Assembly: GCF_014645835.1 (NCBI RefSeq)
Contig: NZ_BMMM01000008.1
Coordinates: forward strand, 242,901-306,900
Source of the DNA: Streptomyces albiflavescens
Lineage (GTDB): Bacteria > Actinomycetota > Actinomycetes > Streptomycetales > Streptomycetaceae
Direction: 5' to 3'
Length of the DNA: 64,000 nucleotides
The notes under the pieces are model-generated. The model was not told the DNA's origin, searched no databases, and was given only the letters and a program-made list of their open reading frames with translations. Every line of letters starts with the position of its first letter. The first letter of the stretch is position 1. The position numbers were made by a program, and so were the translations under genes. This document shows positions 36,291-45,516 of the stretch, piece by piece.

Positions 36291-38962
36291 TGGAGTCGGC
36301 CGAGATTCGTCGCCGCTGGTTGAGCTTCTACGAGGAGCGCGGTCACACCGTTGTCCCTTCGGCGTCGCTCATCGCGGACGACCCGACTCTGCTCCTGGTC
36401 CCTGCCGGCATGGTCCCCTTCAAGCCGTACTTCCTCGGCGAGGTCAAGCCGCCGTGGTCGCGCGCCACCAGCGTGCAGAAGTGCGTGCGCACGCCCGACA
36501 TCGAAGAGGTCGGCAAGACCACCCGGCACGGCACGTTCTTCCAGATGTGCGGCAACTTCTCCTTCGGCGACTACTTCAAGGAAGGCGCCATCACCTACGC
36601 CTGGGAGCTGCTCACCACGCCCCAGGACAAGGGTGGTTACGGGCTCGACCCCGAGCGTCTGTGGATCACGGTCTACCTCGACGACGACGAGGCCGAGACC
36701 ATCTGGCGCGACAAGATCGGCGTCCCGGCCGAGCGCATCCAGCGCCTCGGCAAGAAGGACAACTACTGGTCCATGGGCGTCCCGGGCCCCTGCGGCCCGT
36801 GTTCCGAGATCAACTACGACCGCGGCCCCGAGTTCGGCGTCGAGGGCGGCCCGGCCGTCAACGACGAGCGGTACGTGGAGATCTGGAACCTGGTCTTCAT
36901 GCAGTACGAGCGCGGCGAGGGCACCTCGAAGGAGGACTTCGAGATCCTCGGCGAGCTGCCCAGCAAGAACATCGACACCGGTCTCGGCATGGAACGCCTC
37001 GCGATGATTCTGCAGGGCGTGCAGAACATGTACGAGATCGACACCTCCATGGCCGTCATCAAGAAGGCCACCGAGCTGACGGGTGTCGAGTACGGCGCCG
37101 CCCACGACTCCGACGTCTCGCTGCGCGTGGTCACCGACCACATGCGCACGTCCGTGATGCTCATCGGCGACGGCGTGACTCCCGGCAACGAGGGCCGCGG
37201 CTACGTGCTGCGCCGCATCATGCGCCGCGCCATCCGCAACATGCGCCTGCTCGGTGCCACCGGTCCGGTCGTCAAGGACCTCATCGACGTCGTGATCGAG
37301 ATGATGGGCCAGCAGTACCCGGAACTCGTCACCGACCGGCAGCGCATCGAGACCGTGGCCCTCGCCGAGGAGGCCGCCTTCCTCAAGACGCTGAAGGCCG
37401 GCACGAACATCCTCGACACGGCCATCACGGACACCAAGGAGTCCGGCGGCACGGTCCTCGCCGGCGACAAGGCCTTCCTGCTCCACGACACGTGGGGCTT
37501 CCCGATCGACCTCACCCTCGAAATGGCCGCCGAACAGGGCCTCTCGGTGGACGAGGACGGCTTCAGGCGCCTGATGAAGCAGCAGCGGGACCAGGCCAAG
37601 GCCGACGCCCGGGCCAAGAAGACCGGACACGCCGACCTCGGCGCCTACCGGCAGATCGCCGACGCCGCCGGTGAGACCGACTTCATCGGCTACGACCGCA
37701 CCGAGGGCGAGTCGACGATCGTCGGCATCCTGGTCGACGGTGTCTCGTCGCCCGCCGCCACCGAGGGCGACGAGGTCGAGATCGTCCTCGACCGCACCCC
37801 GTTCTACGCCGAGGGCGGCGGTCAGATCGGCGACACCGGCCGCATCAAGGTGGACACCGGTGCCATCGTCGAGATCCGCGACTGCCAGAAGCCGGTCCCC
37901 GGGGTGTACGTCCACAAGGGCGTCGTCCAGGTCGGCGAGGTCACCGTCGGCGCCAAGGCCCAGGCCTCCATCGACGTACGCCGTCGCAAGTCCATCGCCC
38001 GCGCCCACTCGGCCACGCACCTCACCCACCAGGCCCTGCGCGACGCCCTCGGCCCGACGGCCGCCCAGGCCGGTTCGGAGAACCAGCCCGGCCGCTTCCG
38101 CTTCGACTTCGGCTCCCCGTCCGCCGTACCGACGGCCGTGATGACCGACGTCGAGCAGCAGATCAACGAGGTGCTCGCCCGCGACCTGGACGTCCAGGCC
38201 GAGATCATGAGCATCGACGAGGCCAAGAAGCAGGGCGCCATCGCCGAGTTCGGCGAGAAGTACGGCGAGCGGGTCCGCGTCGTCACCATCGGCGACTTCT
38301 CCAAGGAGCTGTGCGGCGGCACGCACGTCCACAACACCGCCCAGCTCGGCCTGGTGAAGCTGCTCGGCGAGTCGTCGATCGGCTCCGGCGTCCGCCGCAT
38401 CGAAGCCCTGGTCGGCGTCGACGCCTACAACTTCCTGGCCCGCGAGCACACGGTCGTCGCCCAGCTCCAGGAGCTGGTCAAGGGCCGCCCGGAGGAGCTC
38501 CCGGAGAAGATCTCCGCCATGCTCGGCAAGCTGAAGGACGCCGAGAAGGAGATCGAGAAGTTCCGCGCGGAGAAGGTTCTGCAGGCCGCCGGCGGTCTCG
38601 TCGAGTCCGCCAAGGACGTGCACGGCGTGGCCCTGGTCACCGGCCAGGTCCCGGACGGCACCACCGCCGACGACCTGCGCAAGCTGGTCCTCGACGTGCG
38701 CGGCCGCATCCAGGGCGGCCGGCCGGCCGTCGTCGCCCTGTTCACCGTGGCCAATGGCAAGCCGCTCACGGTCATCGCCACCAACGACGCCGCCCGCGAG
38801 CGCGGCCTCAAGGCCGGTGACCTGGTCCGCACGGCTGCCAAGACCCTCGGCGGCGGCGGTGGCGGCAAGCCGGACGTCGCTCAGGGCGGCGGCCAGAACC
38901 CGGCCGCCATCGGCGAGGCCATCGACGCGGTCGAGCGCCTGGTCGCCGAGACGGCCAAGTAA
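36290..38962 (+). CDS. alaS: Alanyl-tRNA synthetase
   Basis: The 890-aa class II synthetase is full length. The aminoacylation domain carries SVQKCVRTPDIEEVG and MCGNFSFGDYFK; the editing domain has the zinc ligands in HSATHLTHQALR and ELCGGTHVHNTAQLG; and the C-terminal oligomerisation/tRNA-binding domain ends with GGGGGGKPDVAQGGG. It forms one operon with the two small upstream genes and with ruvX and mltG downstream. Confidence 0.98.
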   Translation: MESAEIRRRWLSFYEERGHTVVPSASLIADDPTLLLVPAGMVPFKPYFLGEVKPPWSRATSVQKCVRTPDIEEVGKTTRHGTFFQMCGNFSFGDYFKEGAITYAWELLTTPQDKGGYGLDPERLWITVYLDDDEAETIWRDKIGVPAERIQRLGKKDNYWSMGVPGPCGPCSEINYDRGPEFGVEGGPAVNDERYVEIWNLVFMQYERGEGTSKEDFEILGELPSKNIDTGLGMERLAMILQGVQNMYEIDTSMAVIKKATELTGVEYGAAHDSDVSLRVVTDHMRTSVMLIGDGVTPGNEGRGYVLRRIMRRAIRNMRLLGATGPVVKDLIDVVIEMMGQQYPELVTDRQRIETVALAEEAAFLKTLKAGTNILDTAITDTKESGGTVLAGDKAFLLHDTWGFPIDLTLEMAAEQGLSVDEDGFRRLMKQQRDQAKADARAKKTGHADLGAYRQIADAAGETDFIGYDRTEGESTIVGILVDGVSSPAATEGDEVEIVLDRTPFYAEGGGQIGDTGRIKVDTGAIVEIRDCQKPVPGVYVHKGVVQVGEVTVGAKAQASIDVRRRKSIARAHSATHLTHQALRDALGPTAAQAGSENQPGRFRFDFGSPSAVPTAVMTDVEQQINEVLARDLDVQAEIMSIDEAKKQGAIAEFGEKYGERVRVVTIGDFSKELCGGTHVHNTAQLGLVKLLGESSIGSGVRRIEALVGVDAYNFLAREHTVVAQLQELVKGRPEELPEKISAMLGKLKDAEKEIEKFRAEKVLQAAGGLVESAKDVHGVALVTGQVPDGTTADDLRKLVLDVRGRIQGGRPAVVALFTVANGKPLTVIATNDAARERGLKAGDLVRTAAKTLGGGGGGKPDVAQGGGQNPAAIGEAIDAVERLVAETAK

Positions 38963-38973
38963 GGCTCGGGGAC

Positions 38974-39438
38974 ATGCGTAGAGGACGTCGTCTCGCCATC
39001 GACGTCGGGGACGCCCGTATCGGGGTCGCCTCCTGCGACCCCGACGGGATCCTCGCGACACCGGTGGAGACGGTCCCGGGGCGTGACATCCCGGCCGCCC
39101 ATCGTCGGCTGAGGCAACTCGTCGAGGAGTACGAGCCGATCGAGGTCGTCGTCGGACTCCCCCGCTCCCTCAAGGGGGGCGAGGGCCCGGCCGCGGTCAA
39201 GGTCCGCGCCTTCGCCCAGGAGCTCGCCCGGGGAATCGCCCCCGTTCCGGTGCGGCTCGTGGACGAGAGGATGACCACAGTGACGGCCAGCCAGGGACTG
39301 CGGGCCTCGGGCGTGAAGTCCAAGAAGGGCAGGTCGGTGATCGACCAGGCGGCCGCCGTTATCATTCTGCAGCAGGCCCTGGAATCCGAACGGGTGTCAG
39401 GTACGTCTCCCGGCGAGGGCGTCGAAGTGGTCATCTGA
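38974..39438 (+). CDS. ruvX: Holliday junction resolvase-like RuvX/YqgF (pre-16S rRNA nuclease)
   Basis: The 154-aa RNase H-fold protein has the catalytic aspartate in RLAIDVGDARIGVA, the VVGLPRSLKG loop, the glutamate in VRLVDERMTTV and the last aspartate in VIDQAAAVIILQ. YqgF homologues mature the 5' end of 16S rRNA, although they are often annotated as resolvases. It begins 11 bp after alaS. Confidence 0.95.
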   Translation: MRRGRRLAIDVGDARIGVASCDPDGILATPVETVPGRDIPAAHRRLRQLVEEYEPIEVVVGLPRSLKGGEGPAAVKVRAFAQELARGIAPVPVRLVDERMTTVTASQGLRASGVKSKKGRSVIDQAAAVIILQQALESERVSGTSPGEGVEVVI

Positions 39439-39465
39439 TCGCGATACGGTAACGTTCCGCGCGAT

Positions 39466-39490
39466 GCGGCGGTGTTCGAACAGCCGCCGC
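39466..39490 (+). terminator. Hairpin between ruvX and mltG
   Basis: GCGGCGG (39466-39472) pairs with CCGCCGC (39484-39490), with inner TGT/ACA and one bulged G. It may attenuate rather than stop transcription, because mltG and aroE are normally in the same operon. Confidence 0.5.
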
Positions 39491-39561
39491 ACAGCAAAGA
39501 GGCGGACGGGAGCCGTGCCACAAGCGCCAGCAGCCACCGCCTCGCGGCTCGTAGGGGATCG

Positions 39562-41367
39562 ATGACTGAGTATGGCCGGGGCCCAGGCTCCGAACCGTGG
39601 CATCCGGAGGACCCGTTGTACGGGGACGGCGGATGGGGAGGACAGGCTGCCGACGGCCAGTCCCCCTACGGCGGCCAGCCGCAGCACCATCCGCAGCAGC
39701 CGCAACAGCAGCAGGCGCAGCACGGCGACTGGGGCACGGGCCCGCAGAGCGCCTATGGCCAGGGCCAGCAGCAGTATCACAACCAGGGCCAGCAGCAGTA
39801 CCAGAACCAGGGCCAGCAGCAGTACCAGAACCAGGGCCAGCCGCACTTCCCCGGTCAGGGGCACCCGCCGTACGTGGACCAGGCGCAGCACCAGTACAAC
39901 GGCCAGGGGCAGCAGCAGTACGTCGACCAAGGACAACAGCAGTACGGCGGTCAGGGGCAGCAGCAGTACAACGACGGCGGCTGGAGCACGGGGACACACC
40001 CGCATGTGCCCTACGCCGCTGATCCGGCCGATCCCTACGCGGGCCAGTACAACGGCGAGCAGCCCGACTTCTACGGCACCCCCGACGCCTACCCGCCGCC
40101 GGAGCCGCCCGCTCGTCGGCGCGCCGAACCCGAGCCGGAGACGGACTGGGATCCAGGTCCCGACCAGGGCGAACACGCCTTTTTCGCCGGTGGTGGCGAC
40201 GATGACGACGACTTCGACGACGACGATCCGCAGGCCGGTCGCGGCCGTGGTGACCGGCGCGGCAAGGGTGGCACCAAGAGCAAGAAACGCCGCAGCGGCT
40301 GCGCTTGCCTGGTGGTCGTGCTGGTCTTCGTAGGCGGGCTCGGCGGAGTCGGATATTTCGGGTATCAGTTCTACCAGAATCGTTTTGGCCCGGCTCCGGA
40401 CTTCGCGGGCAACGGCACCGGCGAGAACGTGAACGTCCAGGTGCCCAAGGGGGCGGGCGGCGCGGAGATCGGGCGCCTCATGAGGGATGCCGGCGTCGTC
40501 AAGAGCGTCGACGCGTTCGTGTCGGCGTTCACCCAGAATTCCAATTCGGGTTCCATTCAGGCCGGCGCGTACACCATGAAGAAGGAGATGTCCGCCGCGA
40601 GCGCCGTGAAGTGGATGCTCGATCCCAAGAGTCAGAACAACCTCACGATCAGTGAGGGAGAGCGTAACTCCGCGGTCTACGCGGCTATCGACAAGAAACT
40701 CGCACTCCGTGGCGGCACCACCAGCAAGGTGGCCCAGAAGGAATACAAGAACCTCGGACTACCGGACTGGGCGACCGCAAACAAGTACGTCAAGGATCCG
40801 TTGGAAGGGTTCCTCTACCCGGCCACGTATCCGGCCGCCAAGGGCATGAAGCCCGAGGACGTCCTGAAGAAGATGGTGAGTCAGGCCAACCAGAGGTACA
40901 CGGAGCTGAACCTCAAGGCGAAGGCCAAGGCGCTCAACCTGGACAGCCCGTTCCAACTGGTCACGGTCGCGAGCCTGGTCCAGGCCGAGGGCAAGACGCA
41001 CGATGACTTCCGCAAGATGGCCGAGGTCGTCTACAACCGCCTGAAGCCGACCAACACGGAGACCAACCGGCTGCTGCAGTTCGACTCGACCTTCAACTAC
41101 CTGAAGAAGCAGAGCAACATCAACATCAGCGAGTCGGAGATCAACAGCAACAAGGACCCGTACAACACGTACACGCGCAAGGGTCTGCCGCCCGGCCCGA
41201 TCGGAAACCCGGGTGACGAAGCGTTGCGGGCTGCGCTCAACCCGACGGACGAGGGCTGGATCTACTTCGTGGCGACCGACGGCCAGGACAACACCGAATT
41301 CGCCAAGACCTACGCCGAATTCCAGAAGCTCAAGGAAAAATTCAATGACAGCTCGGGCAAGAACTGA
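39562..41367 (+). CDS. mltG: Endolytic murein transglycosylase MltG with long Gln-rich N-terminus
   Basis: The 601-aa protein has a cytoplasmic N-terminal region of about 245 residues rich in Gln, Tyr, Gly and Pro with tandem QQQY repeats, a run of acidic residues (DDDDDFDDDD) and a basic cluster. One transmembrane helix follows near residues 250-270 (CLVVVLVFVGGLGGVGYFGY), then the extracytoplasmic YceG/MltG domain. The conserved catalytic glutamate is probably Glu476 in SLVQAEGKTHDDF, and the conserved end KGLPPGPIGNPG is present. MltG cuts nascent glycan strands in the membrane. ATG at 39562 begins MTEYGRGPG; a frame reaching 39472 is ignored. It overlaps aroE. Confidence 0.93.
   Translation: MTEYGRGPGSEPWHPEDPLYGDGGWGGQAADGQSPYGGQPQHHPQQPQQQQAQHGDWGTGPQSAYGQGQQQYHNQGQQQYQNQGQQQYQNQGQPHFPGQGHPPYVDQAQHQYNGQGQQQYVDQGQQQYGGQGQQQYNDGGWSTGTHPHVPYAADPADPYAGQYNGEQPDFYGTPDAYPPPEPPARRRAEPEPETDWDPGPDQGEHAFFAGGGDDDDDFDDDDPQAGRGRGDRRGKGGTKSKKRRSGCACLVVVLVFVGGLGGVGYFGYQFYQNRFGPAPDFAGNGTGENVNVQVPKGAGGAEIGRLMRDAGVVKSVDAFVSAFTQNSNSGSIQAGAYTMKKEMSAASAVKWMLDPKSQNNLTISEGERNSAVYAAIDKKLALRGGTTSKVAQKEYKNLGLPDWATANKYVKDPLEGFLYPATYPAAKGMKPEDVLKKMVSQANQRYTELNLKAKAKALNLDSPFQLVTVASLVQAEGKTHDDFRKMAEVVYNRLKPTNTETNRLLQFDSTFNYLKKQSNINISESEINSNKDPYNTYTRKGLPPGPIGNPGDEALRAALNPTDEGWIYFVATDGQDNTEFAKTYAEFQKLKEKFNDSSGKN
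39757..39975 (+). repeat. Tandem QQQY-coding repeats in mltG
   Basis: A 24-nt unit encoding NQGQQQYQ is repeated about three times almost identically at 39760-39840, and degenerate copies (GQGQQQYVD, QGQQQYGG, QGQQQYND) follow to 39975 after a short interruption. The near-identical DNA suggests recent slippage expansion. Confidence 0.85.
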
Positions 41368-42187
41368 CGCCCGTCGGGCCGCTGTCCTGGGTTCCCCCAT
41401 CGCGCACTCGCTGTCCCCGGTGCTGCACCGGGCCGCGTACGCGGAACTGGGTCTCAGCGACTGGTCGTACGACCGTTTCGAGGTCGACGAGGAGGCGCTG
41501 CCCGGGTTCTTCGGCGAACTCGGGCCGGAGTGGGCCGGGCTGTCGTTGACCATGCCGCTCAAGCGCGCGGTGATTCCGCTGCTCGACGAGATCACCGACA
41601 CGGCGGCCTCGGTCGAGGCGGTCAACACGGTGGTGTTCACCGAGGACGGCCGACGCGTGGGCGACAACACGGACATCCCCGGGATGGTCGCCGCCCTGCG
41701 TGAGCGAGGGATCGAGGAGGTGGACTCCGCCGCCGTCCTCGGCGCGGGCGCCACCGCCTCCTCCGCGCTTGCCGCGCTCGCCCGAGTCTGCACCGGCGAG
41801 GTCGTCGCCTACGTCCGCAGTGAGGCACGCGCCGCCGAGATGCGGCAGTGGGGCGAGCGGCTCGACGTCGAGGTGCGGACCGAGGACTGGGCGCACGCGG
41901 AGCAGGCGCTGCGGGCGCCGCTGGTGATCGCCACGACCCCGGCCGGTACCACGGACGTGCTCGCCGCCGCCGTCCCGGAGCGGCCCGCGACCCTCTTCGA
42001 CGTGCTGTACGACCCGTGGCCCACGGCCCTCGCCGCACGCTGGTCCGCGTACGGCGGTGCCGTGGTCAGCGGTCTCGACCTGCTGGTGCACCAGGCGGTG
42101 CTCCAGGTCGAGCAGATGACCGGGCGTTCGCCGGCGCCGCTCGACGCCATGCGGAAGGCGGGCGAGCACGCGCTCGCGGCGCGTTAG
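41345..42187 (+). CDS. aroE: Shikimate dehydrogenase
   Basis: The 280-aa enzyme reduces 3-dehydroshikimate to shikimate with NADPH. The substrate site is AAVLGSPIAHSLSPVLH at the N-terminus and LTMPLKRAV with the catalytic lysine near residue 72. The nucleotide loop is VLGAGATASSAL, and the C-terminal GLDLLVHQAVLQVEQMTG is conserved. ATG at 41345 lies inside the end of mltG with AAGGA upstream; a frame back to 41213 is shadow. It begins the shikimate cluster that resumes with aroC after an inserted gene pair. Confidence 0.94.
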   Translation: MTARARTDARRAAVLGSPIAHSLSPVLHRAAYAELGLSDWSYDRFEVDEEALPGFFGELGPEWAGLSLTMPLKRAVIPLLDEITDTAASVEAVNTVVFTEDGRRVGDNTDIPGMVAALRERGIEEVDSAAVLGAGATASSALAALARVCTGEVVAYVRSEARAAEMRQWGERLDVEVRTEDWAHAEQALRAPLVIATTPAGTTDVLAAAVPERPATLFDVLYDPWPTALAARWSAYGGAVVSGLDLLVHQAVLQVEQMTGRSPAPLDAMRKAGEHALAAR

Positions 42188-42561
42188 TCGGCACAGACAG
42201 CCGAACGGCCGGGGGAACGGCGCGCTGTACGAGGTGAGTTCGGCGAGCGGGCGGACGTGGATCGTCGTGCAGTTCTCCCGCGTGTACCACCGTTCGCTGA
42301 CCCTGTTCGGGCCGGCGGAGACCACGGCCGACCGCTGCTTCACCGTCGATTTCCCGTCCACGATGTCCCGCACGACGCAGCCTCGTATCACCGCGCATGA
42401 TTCCGGCGAATCCTGTACGGATGTGGCGGCGAAGGTCGTTTCGAGAACGTGAGGTGCAGCTGACGGGCGGATCCTGCACGCTCTATTGAACAGAGGGCTT
42501 ACCTCCGGTAATGATCTCCCGGCGGCCCGACGACGGCGACGGGCGCGTGAACGGAGCCCTC
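42188..42561. other. 374-bp gap with no convincing gene
   Basis: The gap separates aroE from the molybdenum hydroxylase genes. Short frames exist on both strands (for example 42234-42452 plus), but none has a recognisable motif or ribosome binding site. It may mark the boundary of the inserted gene pair. I see no repeat ends or tRNA. Confidence 0.4.
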
Positions 42562-44769
42562 ATGACTGGACACGCCCGGCGCACCTTCCTCACCTACCTG
42601 GTGGCCGCGCCCGCCTTGGCCGTTGTGACCAGGATCGGTCTGGACGCCGTCGACCCCGACACCGCTCAGGCGGCGATTCCCACGCCGCCGGCACCGGCCG
42701 ATCTGGTCGACCTCGGTGATCTGCTCATCCTGGCGGGCAAGCCCACCGCGGGCATGCTGGTTCTGAGCGTGGACGAGGACGGCATCGTGCACTTCCGGCT
42801 GCCGCGGGAGGAGGTCGGGCAGGGCCTGACCACGGCGGTGGCCATGCTGGTGGCTGAGGAGCTGGACACACCGCTCGACCGCGTACGCGTGCAACTGGAG
42901 GACGCCCGCCCCGAGTTGCTGTTCAACCAGCTGACGGGCAGCTCCAACTCCATCCGTTCACTGTACGACCCCGTACGGCACACGGCAGCGGCCGCGCGGG
43001 CCCGTATGGTGGGCGCGGCCGCGAAGCAATGGGGCCTGAGTGCCGACGACTTGACGGTCCGTCAAGGAGTGGTGACAGCACCGGACGGCCGCACCGCCCC
43101 CTACGGCACGCTGTCGACGGCTGCCGCCTCCCTCGACCTGGGCTCGCTGATCGTCACGCCCAAGAAGGAGTCCGAGCACACCCTCGTCGGCGCCCCCACC
43201 TCTCGCATCGACGCCCGCGCGCTGGTCACCGGCGGGCAGGTGTACACCCTCGACCTCGACGTCCCCGGCGCCAAGCCCTGCATGGTGCGCCGGCCCCCGA
43301 GCATCAACGGCACGGTGAAGTCGGTCAACAACGAGGCAGTCGTACGTGCCATGCCCGGCGTCCTCGACGTGGTCGTCATCGACGCCGGTGTCGCCGTGGT
43401 CGCCGAGACCTTCGGTCAGGCACTCGACGGCAAGAACGCCCTGGACGTCACCTGGGGCGGCGGCACCGTCGACGCGCTCTCGGACGACGACATCCGGGCG
43501 AAGCTGAAGGCGGCGACGCCGTCCCTGGATCTGCTCGGGCTGCTGGTGAAGAAGGTGGACGCCGAGTTCGACTTCGCGTTCGTCAGCCACGCGCCGATGG
43601 AGACCAACTCCGCCGTGGCGGACGTACGGGCGGACGGCGCCGAGATCTGGTCGGGCATGAAGTCGCCGATCGCCGCCCAGGCGGCCATCGCGCAGGCCAT
43701 CGGGCTGCCGGTGAGCAAGGTCAAGGTCCATGTGGTGCAGTCGGGCGGCTCCTTCGGGCGCCGACTGTTCTACGACGCGGCCCTGGAGGCCGCCGTGGTG
43801 TCCAAGAAGAGCGGCCGGCCGGTACGGCTGATGTGGTCGCGCATCGACGACACACGGCACGGGCGGATGCGGCCCGCGACCCACCACCGCGTCCGCGCCA
43901 CCTACGCCGCCGGTCAGGTCCTCACCTTCGTCCACCAGGTGGCCGCCGTGGAGACCGACTTCCGGCACGGCCTCGGGGACGCGATCACCGCCGCCGCTGC
44001 CGGACTGCCCACCGGCCTCGGCAACGCGACGTTCGCGCAGACCTTGTTCCTGACCACGGTGAAGTCCCCGTACAACTTCGGTGTCACGACCCAGGCGCTC
44101 ACCGAAGTGCCGTTGGAGATGCACACGGGATCGTGGCGCTCGGTGTACTCGGCCAACACACGGGGCGCCGAGGAGATCGTCGTCGACGAACTGGCGGCGA
44201 AGCTCGGCCAGGATCCGGTCGCCTTCCGGCGCTCCTTCCTCAAGACGGACCGGCAGCGTGCCGTGCTCGACAAGGTCGCCGAGGAGGGCGGCTGGGGGCG
44301 GACCCTGCCGTCCGGCTGGGCCCAAGGCGTCGGGTTCCACGACGAGTACACGTCCTGCACCGCCTGCCTCGTCGAGATCGACGCCACCGATCCCAGGAAG
44401 CCGCGGGTGACGAAGGCGGTCATCGCGGCGGACGTGGGGCGGCCGGTCAATCCGCGTGGACTGGAGGCACAGCTGCTCGGCGGACTCACGGACGCGATCT
44501 CCACCACGCTGCGGGCTGGGCTCCACATCGACAAGGGTCTCCCGCTGGAAGCGAGCTACTCGCAGTTCCACTACGCACGGCAGAAGGACTCCCCGAAGGA
44601 CGTACGGATCTTCGTCCTGCCGACGGACCACGAGCCGGGCGGTGCGGGTGAGCTGGGTGTTCCGGCGGCCGTGGGCGCCATCGCCAACGCCTACGCGCGG
44701 GCCACCGGCACCAAGCCGCGCAGCTTCCCCGTGAACTTCGACGTCGACTTCACCCCCTTCCCGCGCTGA
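42562..44769 (+). CDS. Tat-exported molybdenum hydroxylase, large (Mo-pterin) subunit, IorB-like
   Basis: The 735-aa protein resembles the molybdopterin-binding subunit of isoquinoline 1-oxidoreductase and related aldehyde dehydrogenases. The N-terminus has a twin-arginine signal (ARRTFLTYLVAAPALAVV). Further on are LPREEVGQGLTTAVAMLVAE, GSSNSIRSLYDP, the cofactor region VQSGGSFGRRLFYDA and, near the C-terminus, HEPGGAGELGVPA with the conserved glutamate. ATG at 42562 has GGAG five bases upstream; an in-frame ATG at 42511 would hide the signal. Its partner, the 2Fe-2S subunit, follows after 49 bp. The organic substrate is unknown. No XdhC-type or Mo-cofactor genes lie nearby. Confidence 0.9.
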   Translation: MTGHARRTFLTYLVAAPALAVVTRIGLDAVDPDTAQAAIPTPPAPADLVDLGDLLILAGKPTAGMLVLSVDEDGIVHFRLPREEVGQGLTTAVAMLVAEELDTPLDRVRVQLEDARPELLFNQLTGSSNSIRSLYDPVRHTAAAARARMVGAAAKQWGLSADDLTVRQGVVTAPDGRTAPYGTLSTAAASLDLGSLIVTPKKESEHTLVGAPTSRIDARALVTGGQVYTLDLDVPGAKPCMVRRPPSINGTVKSVNNEAVVRAMPGVLDVVVIDAGVAVVAETFGQALDGKNALDVTWGGGTVDALSDDDIRAKLKAATPSLDLLGLLVKKVDAEFDFAFVSHAPMETNSAVADVRADGAEIWSGMKSPIAAQAAIAQAIGLPVSKVKVHVVQSGGSFGRRLFYDAALEAAVVSKKSGRPVRLMWSRIDDTRHGRMRPATHHRVRATYAAGQVLTFVHQVAAVETDFRHGLGDAITAAAAGLPTGLGNATFAQTLFLTTVKSPYNFGVTTQALTEVPLEMHTGSWRSVYSANTRGAEEIVVDELAAKLGQDPVAFRRSFLKTDRQRAVLDKVAEEGGWGRTLPSGWAQGVGFHDEYTSCTACLVEIDATDPRKPRVTKAVIAADVGRPVNPRGLEAQLLGGLTDAISTTLRAGLHIDKGLPLEASYSQFHYARQKDSPKDVRIFVLPTDHEPGGAGELGVPAAVGAIANAYARATGTKPRSFPVNFDVDFTPFPR

Positions 44770-44818
44770 CCCCCGCTTGCCGCCTGCCGTCCCTTCGCCT
44801 TGAGGAGCACGAGCTTCC

Positions 44819-45277
44819 ATGCCCTCCCACACCTTCAACGTCAACGGGAAGACCGTCACCGTCGACGCCCCCGACGACCTGCCCCTGCTCTGGGCGCTGC
44901 GTGATCTGCTCGGCGTCCGCGGCCCCAAGTACGGCTGCGGCATCGACGTCTGCAAGGCCTGCACCAGCCATCTCGACGGCGAGGCGGTGCGCCCCTGCGT
45001 GGTTCCGGTCGCCGAGGCCGCGGGCCGTGAGGTCACCACCATCGAGGGCCTCGCGGACGGGGACCGGCTGCACCCCGTCCAGGAGGCCTGGCTGGAGCAG
45101 GACGTGGCCCAGTGCGGCTACTGCCAGCCCGGTCAGATCATGGCCGCCGTCGCCCTGCTGAAGCGCACGAAGAACCCCACGGACGCCGACATCGACGAGA
45201 TCGCGAACGTCTGCCGCTGCGGCACGTACTTCCGCATCCGCGAGGCGATCAAGAGCGCGGCGGCACGAATGGCGTGA
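44819..45277 (+). CDS. Molybdenum hydroxylase 2Fe-2S subunit, IorA-like
   Basis: The 152-aa protein has both expected clusters: a plant-ferredoxin type site (YGCGIDVCKACTSHLDG then RPC) and a C-terminal four-helix site (QCGYCQPGQIM then NVCRCGTY), which carry electrons from the Mo centre. It has no signal peptide, so it is probably carried out of the cell in complex with the Tat-signalled large subunit. An electron acceptor such as a cytochrome is not encoded here. AAGGAG lies upstream of the ATG. Confidence 0.93.
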   Translation: MPSHTFNVNGKTVTVDAPDDLPLLWALRDLLGVRGPKYGCGIDVCKACTSHLDGEAVRPCVVPVAEAAGREVTTIEGLADGDRLHPVQEAWLEQDVAQCGYCQPGQIMAAVALLKRTKNPTDADIDEIANVCRCGTYFRIREAIKSAAARMA

Positions 45278-45516
45278 CGGCGACGGCTCGACATGGCATG
45301 GCGCCGGCGGCGTGGCTGAGGCGATGCCGAGGCGCACACCGGGCCGCGGTACCTGACAAGGTCCGTCCGCCTGATGGACCTGCGACAGGATCCCGGGCCG
45401 GGACGTGGGAGGATCGGAGGTGGCGGGCCAGGGCCGCGCACGCGGTCGCGCCGTCGCCGTACGCGAGGACGCGCGTACGCAGCAGCAGTACCAGGGCGCG
45501 AGCATGAGGAGCACCG

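Noticed and set aside
35378..39061. 1227-aa open frame on the minus strand
   Set aside because: It is the antisense shadow of alaS and neighbours, full of Gly/Ala/Asp/His/Leu without any motif.
39757..39975. Possible CRISPR-like tandem repeats
   Set aside because: The repeats are in frame, 24 nt long without unique spacers, and encode QQQY units of MltG.
42234..42452. Short 72-aa frame in the aroE-molybdenum hydroxylase gap
   Set aside because: It reads fairly naturally (WIVVQFSRVYHRSLTLFG), but there is no Shine-Dalgarno sequence and a minus-strand frame competes; support is too weak to call a gene.
42958..45042. 694-aa open frame on the minus strand
   Set aside because: It is the shadow of the molybdenum hydroxylase subunits, which carry clear cofactor motifs on the plus strand.
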